From Zoogloea sp. (GTDB lineage: Bacteria > Pseudomonadota > Gammaproteobacteria > Burkholderiales > Rhodocyclaceae): DNA of 64,000 bases. A program made the position numbers and the translations under genes. The notes beneath the pieces were generated by a model. The model searched no databases and was not told the origin of the DNA. It saw nothing but the letters and a program-made list of their open reading frames with translations. The stretch lies in the NCBI RefSeq assembly GCF_028689785.1, contig NZ_JAQVCN010000011.1:1-64000 (forward strand), read 5' to 3'. Shown here one piece after another: positions 1 through 8,558 of the stretch (position 1 is its first letter; every line of letters begins with the position of its first letter).

Positions 1-436
1 CGAGGTCGTTGATCATCCCCTGCAGGCCCAGCACGGCACCGTCTTCCGGCGAGTAGATGCGGGTGACGCCGTAGTCGTGGAGCTCCTTGATTTCGGCGGG
101 CACGATCACGCCACCGCCACCGCCGAAAACCTTGATGTTCTCGCCGCCGTTCTCGCGCAGCAGGTCGATCATGTACTTGAAGAATTCCACGTGGCCGCCC
201 TGGTAGGACGTGATCGCAATGCCCTGCACGTCTTCCTGCAATGCGGCATTGACGATCTCGCCCACCGAGCGGTTGTGACCGAGGTGGATGACCTCGGAGC
301 CGGTGGATTGAAGAATCCGCCGCATGATGTTGATCGACGCATCGTGGCCGTCGAAAAGCGCCGCAGCGGTGACGAAGCGCACCTTGTTCTTGGGCTTGTA
401 AGCGACGAGTTTCTTGGCAACGCTCAGGTCGGTCAT
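1..436 (-). CDS. icmF: Fused isobutyryl-CoA mutase IcmF, N-terminal part (runs off the window)
   Basis: This is the first 145 residues of a coenzyme B12-dependent acyl-CoA mutase, which interconverts isobutyryl-CoA and n-butyryl-CoA (or related branched acyl-CoAs). The visible part is the N-terminal cobalamin-binding domain, with the ligand loop DGHDAS at residues 29-34 (His31 is the expected lower cobalt ligand), then ITSYQGG and the glycine-rich GGGGGVI near residue 105. A B12 domain at the N-terminus is the IcmF order; in ordinary methylmalonyl-CoA mutase it is C-terminal. The GTPase chaperone and catalytic domains would lie beyond base 1. The start is ATG at 436, preceded by GGGGGAGAT. 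The neighbouring AraC-type gene is divergent and may regulate it. I am confident of the family, less so of the exact substrate. Confidence 0.9.
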   Translation of the reverse strand, partial: MTDLSVAKKLVAYKPKNKVRFVTAAALFDGHDASINIMRRILQSTGSEVIHLGHNRSVGEIVNAALQEDVQGIAITSYQGGHVEFFKYMIDLLRENGGENIKVFGGGGGVIVPAEIKELHDYGVTRIYSPEDGAVLGLQGMINDL

Positions 437-589
437 GGTTATCTCCCCCACATCATGTTTATCGGACCCATGCATGTTAGAAGGGAGGTGACACCTTAGC
501 CATTGCCGTTGTCGACGGCTTTCGTGCAAAATCCGCCAAGCTGCAGCCGGCCCGCCGGCACCATCACCCAATAGGCTGGAGAGAGCCCT

Positions 590-1651
590 TTGCCGAGCAA
601 GCCCGCCCGTCAGGGCTCAACAGTATCAATGGGTTTCGTTACCGGCATGCTGGCCGGCATGTCGCAACGCAACATCAACCCCACCCTGCTTCTGGCCGAA
701 CTCGACATCGATCTTGCAGACGCAGCCGCCCGGGTGCCTCTCGATCGCTATGCAAGCCTCTACAACCTGGTCATCCGCGAACTGCAGGACGAAGGCTTCG
801 GGCTGTTCTCCGGCCCCATGGGGCCGGGCAGCTTCGAGTTTCTGTGTCGGGGCATGCTCGGCGCCCCCACCCTGGCCGACGGCCTCGACCGGGCCCGGCG
901 TTTCCTCGCCATCGTGCTGCCCGACCTGCAGGTCAAGGTCGTGCGGGGCGACGACCGGGCCGAACTGCACATCCGTGAAGCCCGGCCCCTAACCCCCACT
1001 CCGGACGACCCGGCCCGGGTATTTGCCTTCGAATGGCTGCTGCGCCTGCTCCACAGCCTGTCCTGCTGGCTGGTCGGGCGCGGCCTGTCGCTCGATTCGG
1101 TGGATTTCCCCTTCCCCCCACCGGCCCATGCGGATGACTATGCCCTGGTCTACACTGCGCGCTCCCGTTTCATCGATGGGCCGCAGTTGACCGCCCGTTT
1201 CAATGCCACCTTGCTCGATCTGCCGATCCGCCGCGACGAGGCCGCCCTATCCAGTTTTCTGGAGGGTGCCCCGGGCCGGATCAGCATGCTCTACCGGCGT
1301 GACCGCAACACCGTGACCCGGGTTCGCGACCTGATCCGCGACGCCCTGCCAGCCAGCCTCACCCAGGACGAAGCAGCCAACCGCCTGCACATGTCACCCC
1401 GCACTCTGCACCGTCGGCTGGAAGAAGAAGGCGCCAGCTTCCGCGGCATCAAGGAAGCCCTGCGCAGGGACATGGCCCTGGCCCGCCTCACCAAGACCCG
1501 CCAGCCGATCTCCCAGGTGGCCGCCGACCTGGGCTACGCCGACACCTCGGCCTTTTACCGGGCCTTCACCAGCTGGACCGGCATGTCGCCAGAGCGCTAC
1601 CGCAAGCACCTCTCCCTCACCGCGCCCCCCAACGGCGATCCGCAGCCCTGA
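590..1651 (+). CDS. AraC-family transcriptional regulator
   Basis: A 353-residue DNA-binding regulator. The N-terminal two thirds resemble the arabinose-binding-like sensor domain of OruR/ArgR-type AraC proteins. The C-terminal 100 residues hold the double helix-turn-helix: [21 protein letters not shown] forms the first, and [18 protein letters not shown] forms the second with its typical AraC signature, followed by GMSPERYR. The TTG at 590 has GGAGAG about 10 bases upstream; an ATG at 629 is a possible alternative start. It is divergent from icmF across about 150 bp, so acyl-CoA metabolism is a reasonable guess for its target. The effector is unknown. Confidence 0.87.
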   Translation: MPSKPARQGSTVSMGFVTGMLAGMSQRNINPTLLLAELDIDLADAAARVPLDRYASLYNLVIRELQDEGFGLFSGPMGPGSFEFLCRGMLGAPTLADGLDRARRFLAIVLPDLQVKVVRGDDRAELHIREARPLTPTPDDPARVFAFEWLLRLLHSLSCWLVGRGLSLDSVDFPFPPPAHADDYALVYTARSRFIDGPQLTARFNATLLDLPIRRDEAALSSFLEGAPGRISMLYRRDRNTVTRVRDLIRDALPASLTQDEAANRLHMSPRTLHRRLEEEGASFRGIKEALRRDMALARLTKTRQPISQVAADLGYADTSAFYRAFTSWTGMSPERYRKHLSLTAPPNGDPQP

Positions 1652-1656
1652 CCGGG

Positions 1657-3683
1657 ATGCCCCCGCAACCCATGCCAACCGATCTCACCGCCCTGACCGA
1701 AGACCTGATCCGCGACGCCGATGGCCTCTTTGCCGACTTGCTGCGCAATGCCATGATCGGCGTCTATATCGTCCAGGACGGGCTCTTCCTCTACGCCAAC
1801 CCCTGCTTTGCCGAGATGTTCGGCTATGCCCAGGAAGATATCTGTGGCCTCATCGGCCCCGACGACCTGATGGCTCCGGGAGAACAAGGCAAGGTCGGAA
1901 ACGCCTTCAGCAAGCGCTTTGACGGGTCGAGTGACACCGTCCACTACACCTTCGAGGGAGTACGCAAGGACGGCAGCCGCATCGACGTGGAAGTCTTTGG
2001 CAACAGCACCGAGTTCAACGGACGCCCGGCCATCATCGGCATGCTGGTGGACATTACCGCCCGCTGCGCCGCCGAACGCACCGCCAACGAACGCCTCAAC
2101 TTCATTGGCCAGCTCATCGAGGCCATCCCCAGCCCTCTGTTCTTCAAGGACGCCGAAGCACGCTACCTGGGGTGCAACAAAGCCTTCGAGGCTTTCATCA
2201 TGCGCCCCCGGGCCGAACTGATCGGCCACTCGGTGTTCGACATCTCCCCGCCCGAACTGGCCGCCCGCTACCACGAGGCCGACCAGGCCCTCTTCGACAG
2301 ACCCGGCGTACAGTCCTACGAAGCCTCCGTCGAGGCCGCCGATGGCATGCGCCGGGACGTCATCTTCAACAAGGCCACCTGGCTCCAGGCCGACGGCAGC
2401 ATGGGCGGGCTGGTGGGCGTCATCACCGACATCACCGAGCGCAAGCAAACCGAAGCCCTGGTATGGGTGCAGGCCAACTACGACCCCCTCACCGGCCTGC
2501 CCAACCGCCGACTGCTCCACGACCGGCTCAGCGAGCTGATGAAAAAGGCGCACCGGGACCACGCCAGCGTGGCCGTGCTGTACATCGACCTCGACCGCTT
2601 CAAGGAAGTGAACGACGCCCTCGGCCACGAGGCCGGCGACCAGCTGCTGGTGGAGGCGGCACGGCGCATCGTCGGCTGCGTACGCGAATCCGACACGGTA
2701 GCCCGCCAGGGGGGTGACGAGTTCACCGTACTGCTGCCGGGGCTGTCCGACCGCGCCCCGGTGGAACGCATCGCAGAGGACATCATCACCGCCATCGACC
2801 ACCCCTTCTGCCTGGGTGACGACCTGGCCTATGTCTCGGCGAGCATCGGCATCACCTTCTTCCCCCAGGACGCCACCACCTCCACCGACATCCTGAAGAA
2901 CGCCGACCAGGCCATGTACCACGCCAAGGACGCCGGCAAGAACCGCTTCAGCTACTTCTCCCCGTCGATGCAGGAACACGCCCTGCAGCGCCTGCAGCTC
3001 GGCAAAGATCTGCGCAGCGCCCTCGCCAAAGCCCAGCTGGAACTGCATTTCCAGCCCATCCTGCACCTTGCCAGTGGCAAAGTGCGCAAGGCCGAGGCGC
3101 TGCTACGCTGGAACCACCCGACCCGTGGGCAGATCCCCCCGGATGAATTCATCCCCGTCGCCGAAGAGCTGGGCCTCATCGACGCCATCGGCACCTGGGT
3201 ATTCGAACGCGCCATCGACTTCATCCTGCGCTGGCGCGCCCTGCACCCGCCAGCGGCGGGCATGCCCTGCCCGGCTCATGCATTTCCATCGAGATCACAG
3301 AGGGTCTGCTCCTCGATGAACAACCGGTAGTCATCGCCCAGCTGGCCCGCCTCAGCGCTGCTGGAATCCAGGTATCCATCGACGATTTCGGCACCGGCTA
3401 TTCGGCCATGGCCTACCTCAAACGCCTGGACATCGACACCCTCAAGATCGACCGTTCCTTCGTGCGCGATCTGACCACCGACCCGGGCGATCTGGCCATC
3501 ACTGAAGCCATCATTGCCATGGCGCACAAGCTCGACATCAAGGTAGTGGCCGAGGGCGTGGAAACCCTGGCGCAGCAGGCGCGTCTGAGTGCTGCCGGCT
3601 GCGACTACAGCCAGGGCTTCCTGTTCTCCCGCCCCCTCCCCGAGGCCTCCTTCTTTGCCCTGATCGCCAACCCCGCCCCATGA
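1657..3683 (+). pseudogene. PAS-PAS-GGDEF-EAL cyclic-di-GMP protein, frameshifted and deleted in the EAL domain
   Basis: A cyclic-di-GMP signalling protein with two PAS sensors (about residues 15-135 and 145-265), a diguanylate cyclase domain with GGDEF at 352-356 and an RESD inhibitory site five residues before it, and an EAL phosphodiesterase domain starting with KAEALLRW near residue 478. The first reading frame stops at 3330. The rest of EAL (SIEITEGLLL, DDFGTGYS, LKIDRSFV) continues in another frame from about 3260 to 3683. Only about 15 residues separate WRALHPP from LPGSCISIEITEG, where family members have about 40. A segment carrying a conserved EAL metal-binding Asn therefore appears to be missing, with a length not divisible by three. 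Cyclase activity may survive; phosphodiesterase activity should not. A sequencing or assembly error is the alternative. The stop overlaps the next gene as ATGA. Confidence 0.85.
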
Positions 3684-5743
3684 TCGCCCGCATCACCCCC
3701 GTCTCCGCCAGCCCCGGCCGCGCCGGCACCCCCGAAGAGCTACGCCGCTACGACCTCCTGCTGGCCGGCTTCGACCTGCTTGACCAGGCCATCGCCGTGT
3801 TCGACGCCAGCCCCAAACTGGTCACCTGGAACAAGGCCATGCTGCGCCTGCTCGACTTTCCCGAAGCCATGGTGCGGGTCGGCACCCCCTTCGAAGACTT
3901 CGTGCGCTTCAACATCCAGCGTGGCGAATACGGTGACAAGCACCGCAGCAGCGCCGAGGTGGAGCGCCTGGTAGCGGAGCGCATGGCCGCCGTACGGGCC
4001 TTTCAGCCCCACCACGCCGAGCGCACCCGTCCCAACGGCCAAGTCTTGTCCATCCGCGGCGTGCCCATTCCCAACCTGGGCTTCGTTACCCTGTGGACCG
4101 ACGTCACCGAACAGCGCCGCTACGAACAACTCATCGAGAGTCAGAACGCCGAGCTCGAGAGCCGCGTGCGCGCCCGCACTGCCGAGCTGGAAGCCGCCAC
4201 CACGCGCCTCGACAACGTGGCGGCCCAACTGGCCCGCAGCGAGGAGCGCCTGCGCCTGATCATGGACGCCATCCCGGCCCTAATCGCCTATGTGGACTCC
4301 GGCGAGCGTTACGGCTTTGCCAACAAGGGTTACGCCGACTGGTTCGGCCTCGACAAAAACACCATCGTCGGGCGCAGCATCGAAGAAGTCTTCGGCCCCG
4401 AGGCCTACACCCAGATCAAGCCCTACCTTGAACAAGCCGCCGCTGGCGAACAGGTCAGCTACGAATACTGCCGCACCAACACCGACGGCAAGCCCGTTTA
4501 TGCCCGCAGCGCCGTGGTGCCGGAGGCCTCCTTGTCCGGCGGTGTGCAGGGCTTCTTCGTGCTATCCATCGACATCACCGAACAGAAGGCCAGCCAGGCC
4601 GCCCTGATCCAGGCCCAGAAGATGGAGGCCGTGGGCCAACTCACTGGCGGCCTGGCTCACGACTTCAACAACCTGCTCACCATCATCACCGGCAACCTGC
4701 ACACCCTGCGTGACAAGCTCCCCGCCCACCAGGGCTTCGAAGACCACCTGGAACCGGCTCTCGCGGCCGCCCGGCGCGGCACCGAGCTGATCCGCCGCCT
4801 GCTCACCTTCTCCCGCCAGCAGCCCCTGGAGCCAGCCCCCGTCGAAGTGGGTGCCCTGGTGCATGGCATGAGCCAGTTGCTGTCCCGTTCCCTCACCGAA
4901 CGCATCGACATCAAGCTCGCGCTGCCCACCGAAAAGCTGCACGCCCTGGTGGACCCCCACCAGCTCGAAAACGCCCTGCTCAACCTGGCCATCAACGCCC
5001 GCGACGCCATGCCCGACGGCGGCACCCTGACCATCTCCCTGGCCACCCGCCATGTCTCCCCGAGCCTGGCCCTGCTGGTGGAAGTCCCGGCCGGCGACTA
5101 CGTGCAGTTCGACGTCTCCGACACCGGCACCGGCATCTCCCCCGAGCTGATGCCGCGCCTGTTCGAACCCTTCTTCACCACCAAGGCCTTCGGCGCCGGC
5201 AGCGGCCTGGGCCTGGCCATGGTGTACGGCTTCATCCGCCAGTCGGGGGGCAACATCCGCATCCTCAGCACCCCGGGCAAGGGCACCAACGTGCGCTTCA
5301 TCGTGCCCATGAGCGACAGCCCGCCTCCGCCGCCAGCCGCCCCGCGCCACGCCACGGCCAGTGTCACCAACCAGAGCCGCCTGACCCTGCTGGTGGAAGA
5401 CGAGCCCGAAGTGCGCAAAGTCATCCGCCAGCAGCTCACCGAACTGGGTTTCCCTGTCATCGAAGCCAGCAACGGCGTCGAGGCCCGGGCCATGCTCGAA
5501 GCCGTCGACGACATCGCCCTGCTTGTCTCCGACACCGTCATGCCCGGCCTCGGCGGGCGCGAACTGGCCGCCGAGGCCCGCCGGCTGCGCCCGCAACTGC
5601 CCATCCTGCTCATCACCGGCTACGCCACCCGGGATGTACCTGCGGGCAGCTCCAGTATCCCGACCCTGCGCAAACCCTTCGACCGGGCCGCCCTCGCCGC
5701 AGCCCTCGCCGCCCTCGACTACCCGGAGCCCCCGGCATCATGA
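3680..5743 (+). CDS. Hybrid sensor histidine kinase (PAS-PAS-HisKA-HATPase-REC)
   Basis: A 687-residue soluble hybrid kinase with no obvious membrane segment. An N-terminal PAS-type domain (residues 15-140, LLAGFDLLDQAIAVFDASP) is followed by a short coiled coil, a second PAS (about 193-305), a HisKA domain with H-box GGLAHDFNNLLT (phosphoacceptor His327), an ATPase domain with NLAINARDAMPDGG and DTGTGISPE, and a C-terminal receiver whose phosphoacceptor is Asp618 (VSDTVMPGLGG). It starts with ATGA overlapping the upstream c-di-GMP gene, and its stop overlaps the response regulator in the same way. The three therefore form one translationally coupled operon. The signal is unknown; cytosolic PAS domains suggest redox, oxygen or a small ligand. 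Confidence 0.9.
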   Translation: MIARITPVSASPGRAGTPEELRRYDLLLAGFDLLDQAIAVFDASPKLVTWNKAMLRLLDFPEAMVRVGTPFEDFVRFNIQRGEYGDKHRSSAEVERLVAERMAAVRAFQPHHAERTRPNGQVLSIRGVPIPNLGFVTLWTDVTEQRRYEQLIESQNAELESRVRARTAELEAATTRLDNVAAQLARSEERLRLIMDAIPALIAYVDSGERYGFANKGYADWFGLDKNTIVGRSIEEVFGPEAYTQIKPYLEQAAAGEQVSYEYCRTNTDGKPVYARSAVVPEASLSGGVQGFFVLSIDITEQKASQAALIQAQKMEAVGQLTGGLAHDFNNLLTIITGNLHTLRDKLPAHQGFEDHLEPALAAARRGTELIRRLLTFSRQQPLEPAPVEVGALVHGMSQLLSRSLTERIDIKLALPTEKLHALVDPHQLENALLNLAINARDAMPDGGTLTISLATRHVSPSLALLVEVPAGDYVQFDVSDTGTGISPELMPRLFEPFFTTKAFGAGSGLGLAMVYGFIRQSGGNIRILSTPGKGTNVRFIVPMSDSPPPPPAAPRHATASVTNQSRLTLLVEDEPEVRKVIRQQLTELGFPVIEASNGVEARAMLEAVDDIALLVSDTVMPGLGGRELAAEARRLRPQLPILLITGYATRDVPAGSSSIPTLRKPFDRAALAAALAALDYPEPPAS

Positions 5744-6459
5744 CCACCCCAGACAAGGACACCCCCCTCATCTTCGTCGTCGAGGACGAAGCCGACATCG
5801 CCCGCCTCATCGCCAGCACCCTGGGCGAATACGGCTTCCGCACCGAGACCTTCGGCACCGGCCGTGCCCTGCTCGCCAAAGTCCGGCGGGCCCAACCCGA
5901 ACTGGCCATCCTCGACCTCGGCCTGCCCGATATGGACGGCCTGCAGGTGTTGCGCGACCTGCAGGAGCAGCACCCCTGCGCCGCCCTCATCCTGACAGGC
6001 CGCAACGGCCTCACCGACCGGGTGCTGGGCCTGGAGCTGGGCGCCGACGACTACCTGGTCAAACCCTTCGAACCCCGCGAACTCGTCGCCCGGGTGCGCT
6101 CCATCCTGCGCCGCTACCAGAAAGCCCCCGCCAGCGAAGCCACCAGCCACACCGGCGCCCGCTTCGCCGGCTGGCATTTCGACATCGGCCGCCTCAACCT
6201 GTGCACCGAAGACGGCCGCGAGGTGTCCCTCTCCGCCGCCGAAGCCGCCCTGCTGCAAACCCTGCTCAAGCGCCCCAACAAGATCCTCACCCGCGAACAA
6301 CTCATCGGCGAACGCGACCTCGACCCCTTCGACCGCAGCATCGACGTGCGCATCTCCCGCCTGCGCCGCAAGCTCGAAGACGACCCGCAAGACCCGAAGA
6401 TCATCAAGACGGTTTACGGGGCGGGGTATCTGCTGTGTGCCAGCGTGGAGTGGGAGTGA
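5740..6459 (+). CDS. OmpR-family response regulator
   Basis: A 239-residue response regulator. The receiver domain (about residues 1-120) has the acidic pair VVEDEAD, phosphoacceptor Asp59 in ILDLGLPDMDG, the conserved Thr/Ser region LTG and the KPF lysine motif. The C-terminal winged helix (about 135-235) carries LTREQLIG and SIDVRISRLRRKLEDD, typical of OmpR/PhoB DNA-binding domains. ATGA overlap with the hybrid kinase makes that kinase its obvious partner; the kinase's own receiver may act as an intermediate or as a phosphate sink. It is the last gene of the signalling operon. Its targets cannot be read from the sequence. Confidence 0.9.
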   Translation: MTTPDKDTPLIFVVEDEADIARLIASTLGEYGFRTETFGTGRALLAKVRRAQPELAILDLGLPDMDGLQVLRDLQEQHPCAALILTGRNGLTDRVLGLELGADDYLVKPFEPRELVARVRSILRRYQKAPASEATSHTGARFAGWHFDIGRLNLCTEDGREVSLSAAEAALLQTLLKRPNKILTREQLIGERDLDPFDRSIDVRISRLRRKLEDDPQDPKIIKTVYGAGYLLCASVEWE

Positions 6460-6600
6460 CGCTGACGGGGTTCATCCTATCTTCCTCGGTTGTCCTCCCT
6501 GAAACCGTTGTAAACCCAATGGCGGCAGGGGTTTGCACATCCTTGGCCGGATCACCCGATGGGTAACGCGACGGATGCACCGACAACGGCTGGAGGGCCC

Positions 6601-6685
6601 GTGGGGTCGGGTTCATTCGACCGCGGACACTGAGCGGCGGCATGCCGACAAGGCGACGCACCGATGTCAATGAATTCGACCCCGG
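6601..6685. repeat. REP-like inverted pair (REPIN-type), upstream of the VOC gene
   Basis: A copy of a palindromic repeat (core GGGGTCG..TTCATTCGACC, 6601-6628) faces an inverted copy (6666-6685, AATGAATTCGACCCCGG) across about 37 bp. Each copy is itself near-palindromic and can fold. The same sequence recurs at 18473-18560 and in single degenerate copies elsewhere in the window, always in gaps between genes or at a gene end. Confidence 0.75.
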
Positions 6686-6736
6686 AGCAGCGCCCTCCCG
6701 TAAAATCCCCCCTCCTGCAAGGAGGGAAAACCAATC

Positions 6737-7210
6737 ATGACAAGACCATTCAAAGTCCTCGGCGTCCAGCAGATCGCCATCGGCGGGCCGTCCAAGGATC
6801 GCCTGCGCACCCTGTGGGTCGACATGTTCGGCCTCGAAGTGACCGGCAACTTTGTTTCCGAACGCGAAAACGTGGACGAAGACATCACCGCCATGGGCAA
6901 GGGCCCGTTCAAGGTCGAAGTAGACCTGATGCAGCCCCTGGACCCCGAGAAGAAACCCGCCGTCCACACCACCCCGCTGAACCACGTGGGCCTGTGGATC
7001 GACGACCTGCCCAAGGCCGTCGAGTGGCTCTCGGCCAACGGTGTGCGCTTTGCACCGGGCGGCATCCGCAAGGGTGCAGCGGGCTTCGACATCACCTTTC
7101 TCCACCCCAAGGGTAACGAGGAGTTCCCCATCGGTGGTGAGGGCGTGCTGATCGAGCTGGTTCAGGCCCCGCCGGAAGTGATCGACGCCTTCGCCAGACT
7201 GGCTGGCTGA
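6737..7210 (+). CDS. VOC family (glyoxalase-like) protein
   Basis: A 157-residue vicinal oxygen chelate fold protein. Two beta-alpha-beta-beta-beta modules are visible: [26 protein letters not shown] near the start and [24 protein letters not shown] near residue 80. It ends with [13 protein letters not shown], where the conserved Glu is the usual last metal ligand. It resembles lactoylglutathione lyase and methylmalonyl-CoA epimerase-like proteins. Given icmF 6 kb away, an acyl-CoA role is possible but not shown. The ATG follows an AAGGAGGG ribosome site. It is convergent with the metallopeptidase gene across a shared terminator. Confidence 0.83.
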   Translation: MTRPFKVLGVQQIAIGGPSKDRLRTLWVDMFGLEVTGNFVSERENVDEDITAMGKGPFKVEVDLMQPLDPEKKPAVHTTPLNHVGLWIDDLPKAVEWLSANGVRFAPGGIRKGAAGFDITFLHPKGNEEFPIGGEGVLIELVQAPPEVIDAFARLAG

Positions 7211-7226
7211 TCGCTGCGACACAGCT

Positions 7227-7267
7227 AAAAAAAGGGCCGGTCTCCTTACGGGGGCCGGCCCTTTTTC
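7227..7267. terminator. Bidirectional intrinsic terminator
   Basis: A long perfect stem AAAAAGGGCCGG / CCGGCCCTTTTT with A and T tracts on both sides, placed between the convergent VOC and metallopeptidase genes. It can serve both strands. Confidence 0.9.
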
Positions 7268-7282
7268 AGTTCACGCACGCAA

Positions 7283-8143
7283 TTACAGATTGCGGGCCTG
7301 GAAGGTATTGCATGCTGCAAGCTGCCCCGACTCAATGCCGCGCTTGAACCAGCGCATGCGCTGCTCGGCCGAACCGTGGGTGAAGCTGTCGGGCACGGCG
7401 TAGCCCTGGGCCTGCTTCTGCAGAGTGTCATCGCCGATGGCGGTGGCGGCCTGCAGCGCCTCCTCCACATCGCCGGCCTCAAGGATGCCCCGGGCAGCGT
7501 CGGCATTCTTTGCCCACACCCCGGCCAGACAATCGGCCTGCAACTCCAGACGCACTGACAGGGCGTTGGCCTCGCGCTCGGAGGCTCGCTCCCGCGCGGC
7601 CTGTACCTTGCCCGAGATGCCCAGCAGGTTCTGCACATGGTGACCGACCTCATGGGCAATCACGTAAGCCTGGGCGAAGTCACCGGGCGCCTTGTAGCGG
7701 CTTTTCAGCTCCTGGTAGAAGGACAGATCGATATACACCTTCTGGTCGGCCGGGCAGTAGAACGGCCCCATGGCCGCCTGCCCCATTCCACAGGCCGTGC
7801 GCGTGGCCCCGGAGAAGAGCACCAGGGTCGGCTCCACATACTGTTTCCCGTTCTGGCGGAAGATCTGCTGCCAGGTGTCCTCGGTTTCGGCCAGCACATG
7901 ACGGATGAACTTGGACTCAGCGTCGTTGGCCGGCGGCCCTGCCGGACGCGAAGTCGCCGACGGAGCCGGAGTCTGGACGGCCTGATTGAGCACAATGCTG
8001 GGATCGACGCCAAAGTACATGGCCACCAGGGCCAGCACGATGGTGCCCAGGCCAATACCCTTGCCACCCACAGGCAAACCGCCACCGCCACCACCGCGGC
8101 GATCCTCGACGTTTTCGCTTTCCCGGCTGTTGTCGAAACGCAT
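7283..8143 (-). CDS. ypfJ: Neutral zinc metallopeptidase, YpfJ/KPN_02809 family
   Basis: A 286-residue predicted zinc protease. A charged Gly-rich N-terminus (GGGGGG near residue 20) is followed by one membrane segment (about residues 28-46) and a Pro/Ala-rich linker. The catalytic domain carries the zinc motif HEVGH at residues 164-168 and two structural cysteines (ACGM, FYCPAD), all standard for this family. The family's substrate is not established. The ATG at 8143 gives the expected family length of about 285. It is monocistronic, divergent from the helicase gene and ended by the shared terminator. Confidence 0.9.
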   Translation of the reverse strand: MRFDNSRESENVEDRRGGGGGGLPVGGKGIGLGTIVLALVAMYFGVDPSIVLNQAVQTPAPSATSRPAGPPANDAESKFIRHVLAETEDTWQQIFRQNGKQYVEPTLVLFSGATRTACGMGQAAMGPFYCPADQKVYIDLSFYQELKSRYKAPGDFAQAYVIAHEVGHHVQNLLGISGKVQAARERASEREANALSVRLELQADCLAGVWAKNADAARGILEAGDVEEALQAATAIGDDTLQKQAQGYAVPDSFTHGSAEQRMRWFKRGIESGQLAACNTFQARNL

Positions 8144-8319
8144 GGAATTTCCTTTTCTGGATCAGGTCGCAAGGGTGAGGCGTGGCGCCCCCTTGTTCAA
8201 GGCAATATGCCAGCAAAGCACGTCAAATAGTGTGTCTCATTCCATCATTCCAGGGGAATGGGGCGGCCCGCCATCCCTCGTTAGCGGGGCCGGCCGCGTT
8301 TTGCGCCGCAACAATTATC

Positions 8320-8348
8320 TTGTGCCGTCAGCGCTTTACCGCTATAGT
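8320..8348 (+). promoter_or_regulatory. Predicted sigma-70 promoter of the helicase gene
   Basis: A -35 element TTGTGC (8320-8325) and a -10 element TATAGT (8343-8348) with a 17-bp spacer. Transcription would start near 8355, leaving a leader of about 200 nt before the helicase start codon at 8559. Confidence 0.6.
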
Positions 8349-8354
8349 CCGCGG

Positions 8355-8558
8355 TCCGGTGCAAAGCGGTTCGCACCGAGTCACATCGTCCCTGACCTTC
8401 TTATATCTCCCGTATTCGACGAGAGGTTGTCCTGATCGGTTAGTGCCGATATGCCAGTCAGGCAGCCCAACTGTTGCGCGCACTCCCTGCGCGGCGACGC
8501 GTTGCCGTTTTTTCTTCGCGGGCACCGCATCCGCAATACCAAAGATAAGGAAGCGAAC
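8355..8558 (+). other. Structured 5' leader of the helicase mRNA with a terminator-like hairpin
   Basis: This stretch without a gene can fold into several hairpins: GGTGC/GCACC near 8357-8377; a nested stem CCTGA/TCAGG enclosing ATCGG/CCGAT at 8431-8462; and, at 8492-8513, CGGCGA-CGCG-TTGCCG followed by six T, which has the shape of an intrinsic terminator. RNA helicase genes often have long autoregulated leaders. I infer possible attenuation here; no named RNA family was recognised. The 8144-8319 part holds nothing else I can identify. Confidence 0.5.

Noticed and set aside
1597-3066. Long minus-strand open frame opposite the c-di-GMP gene
   Set aside because: It is an antisense shadow produced by GC-rich codon bias; it has no ribosome site or family resemblance, and the plus strand carries clear PAS and GGDEF domains.
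6601-6685. Insertion-sequence terminal repeats
   Set aside because: No transposase gene lies between or near the arms, and only about 37 bp separates them.
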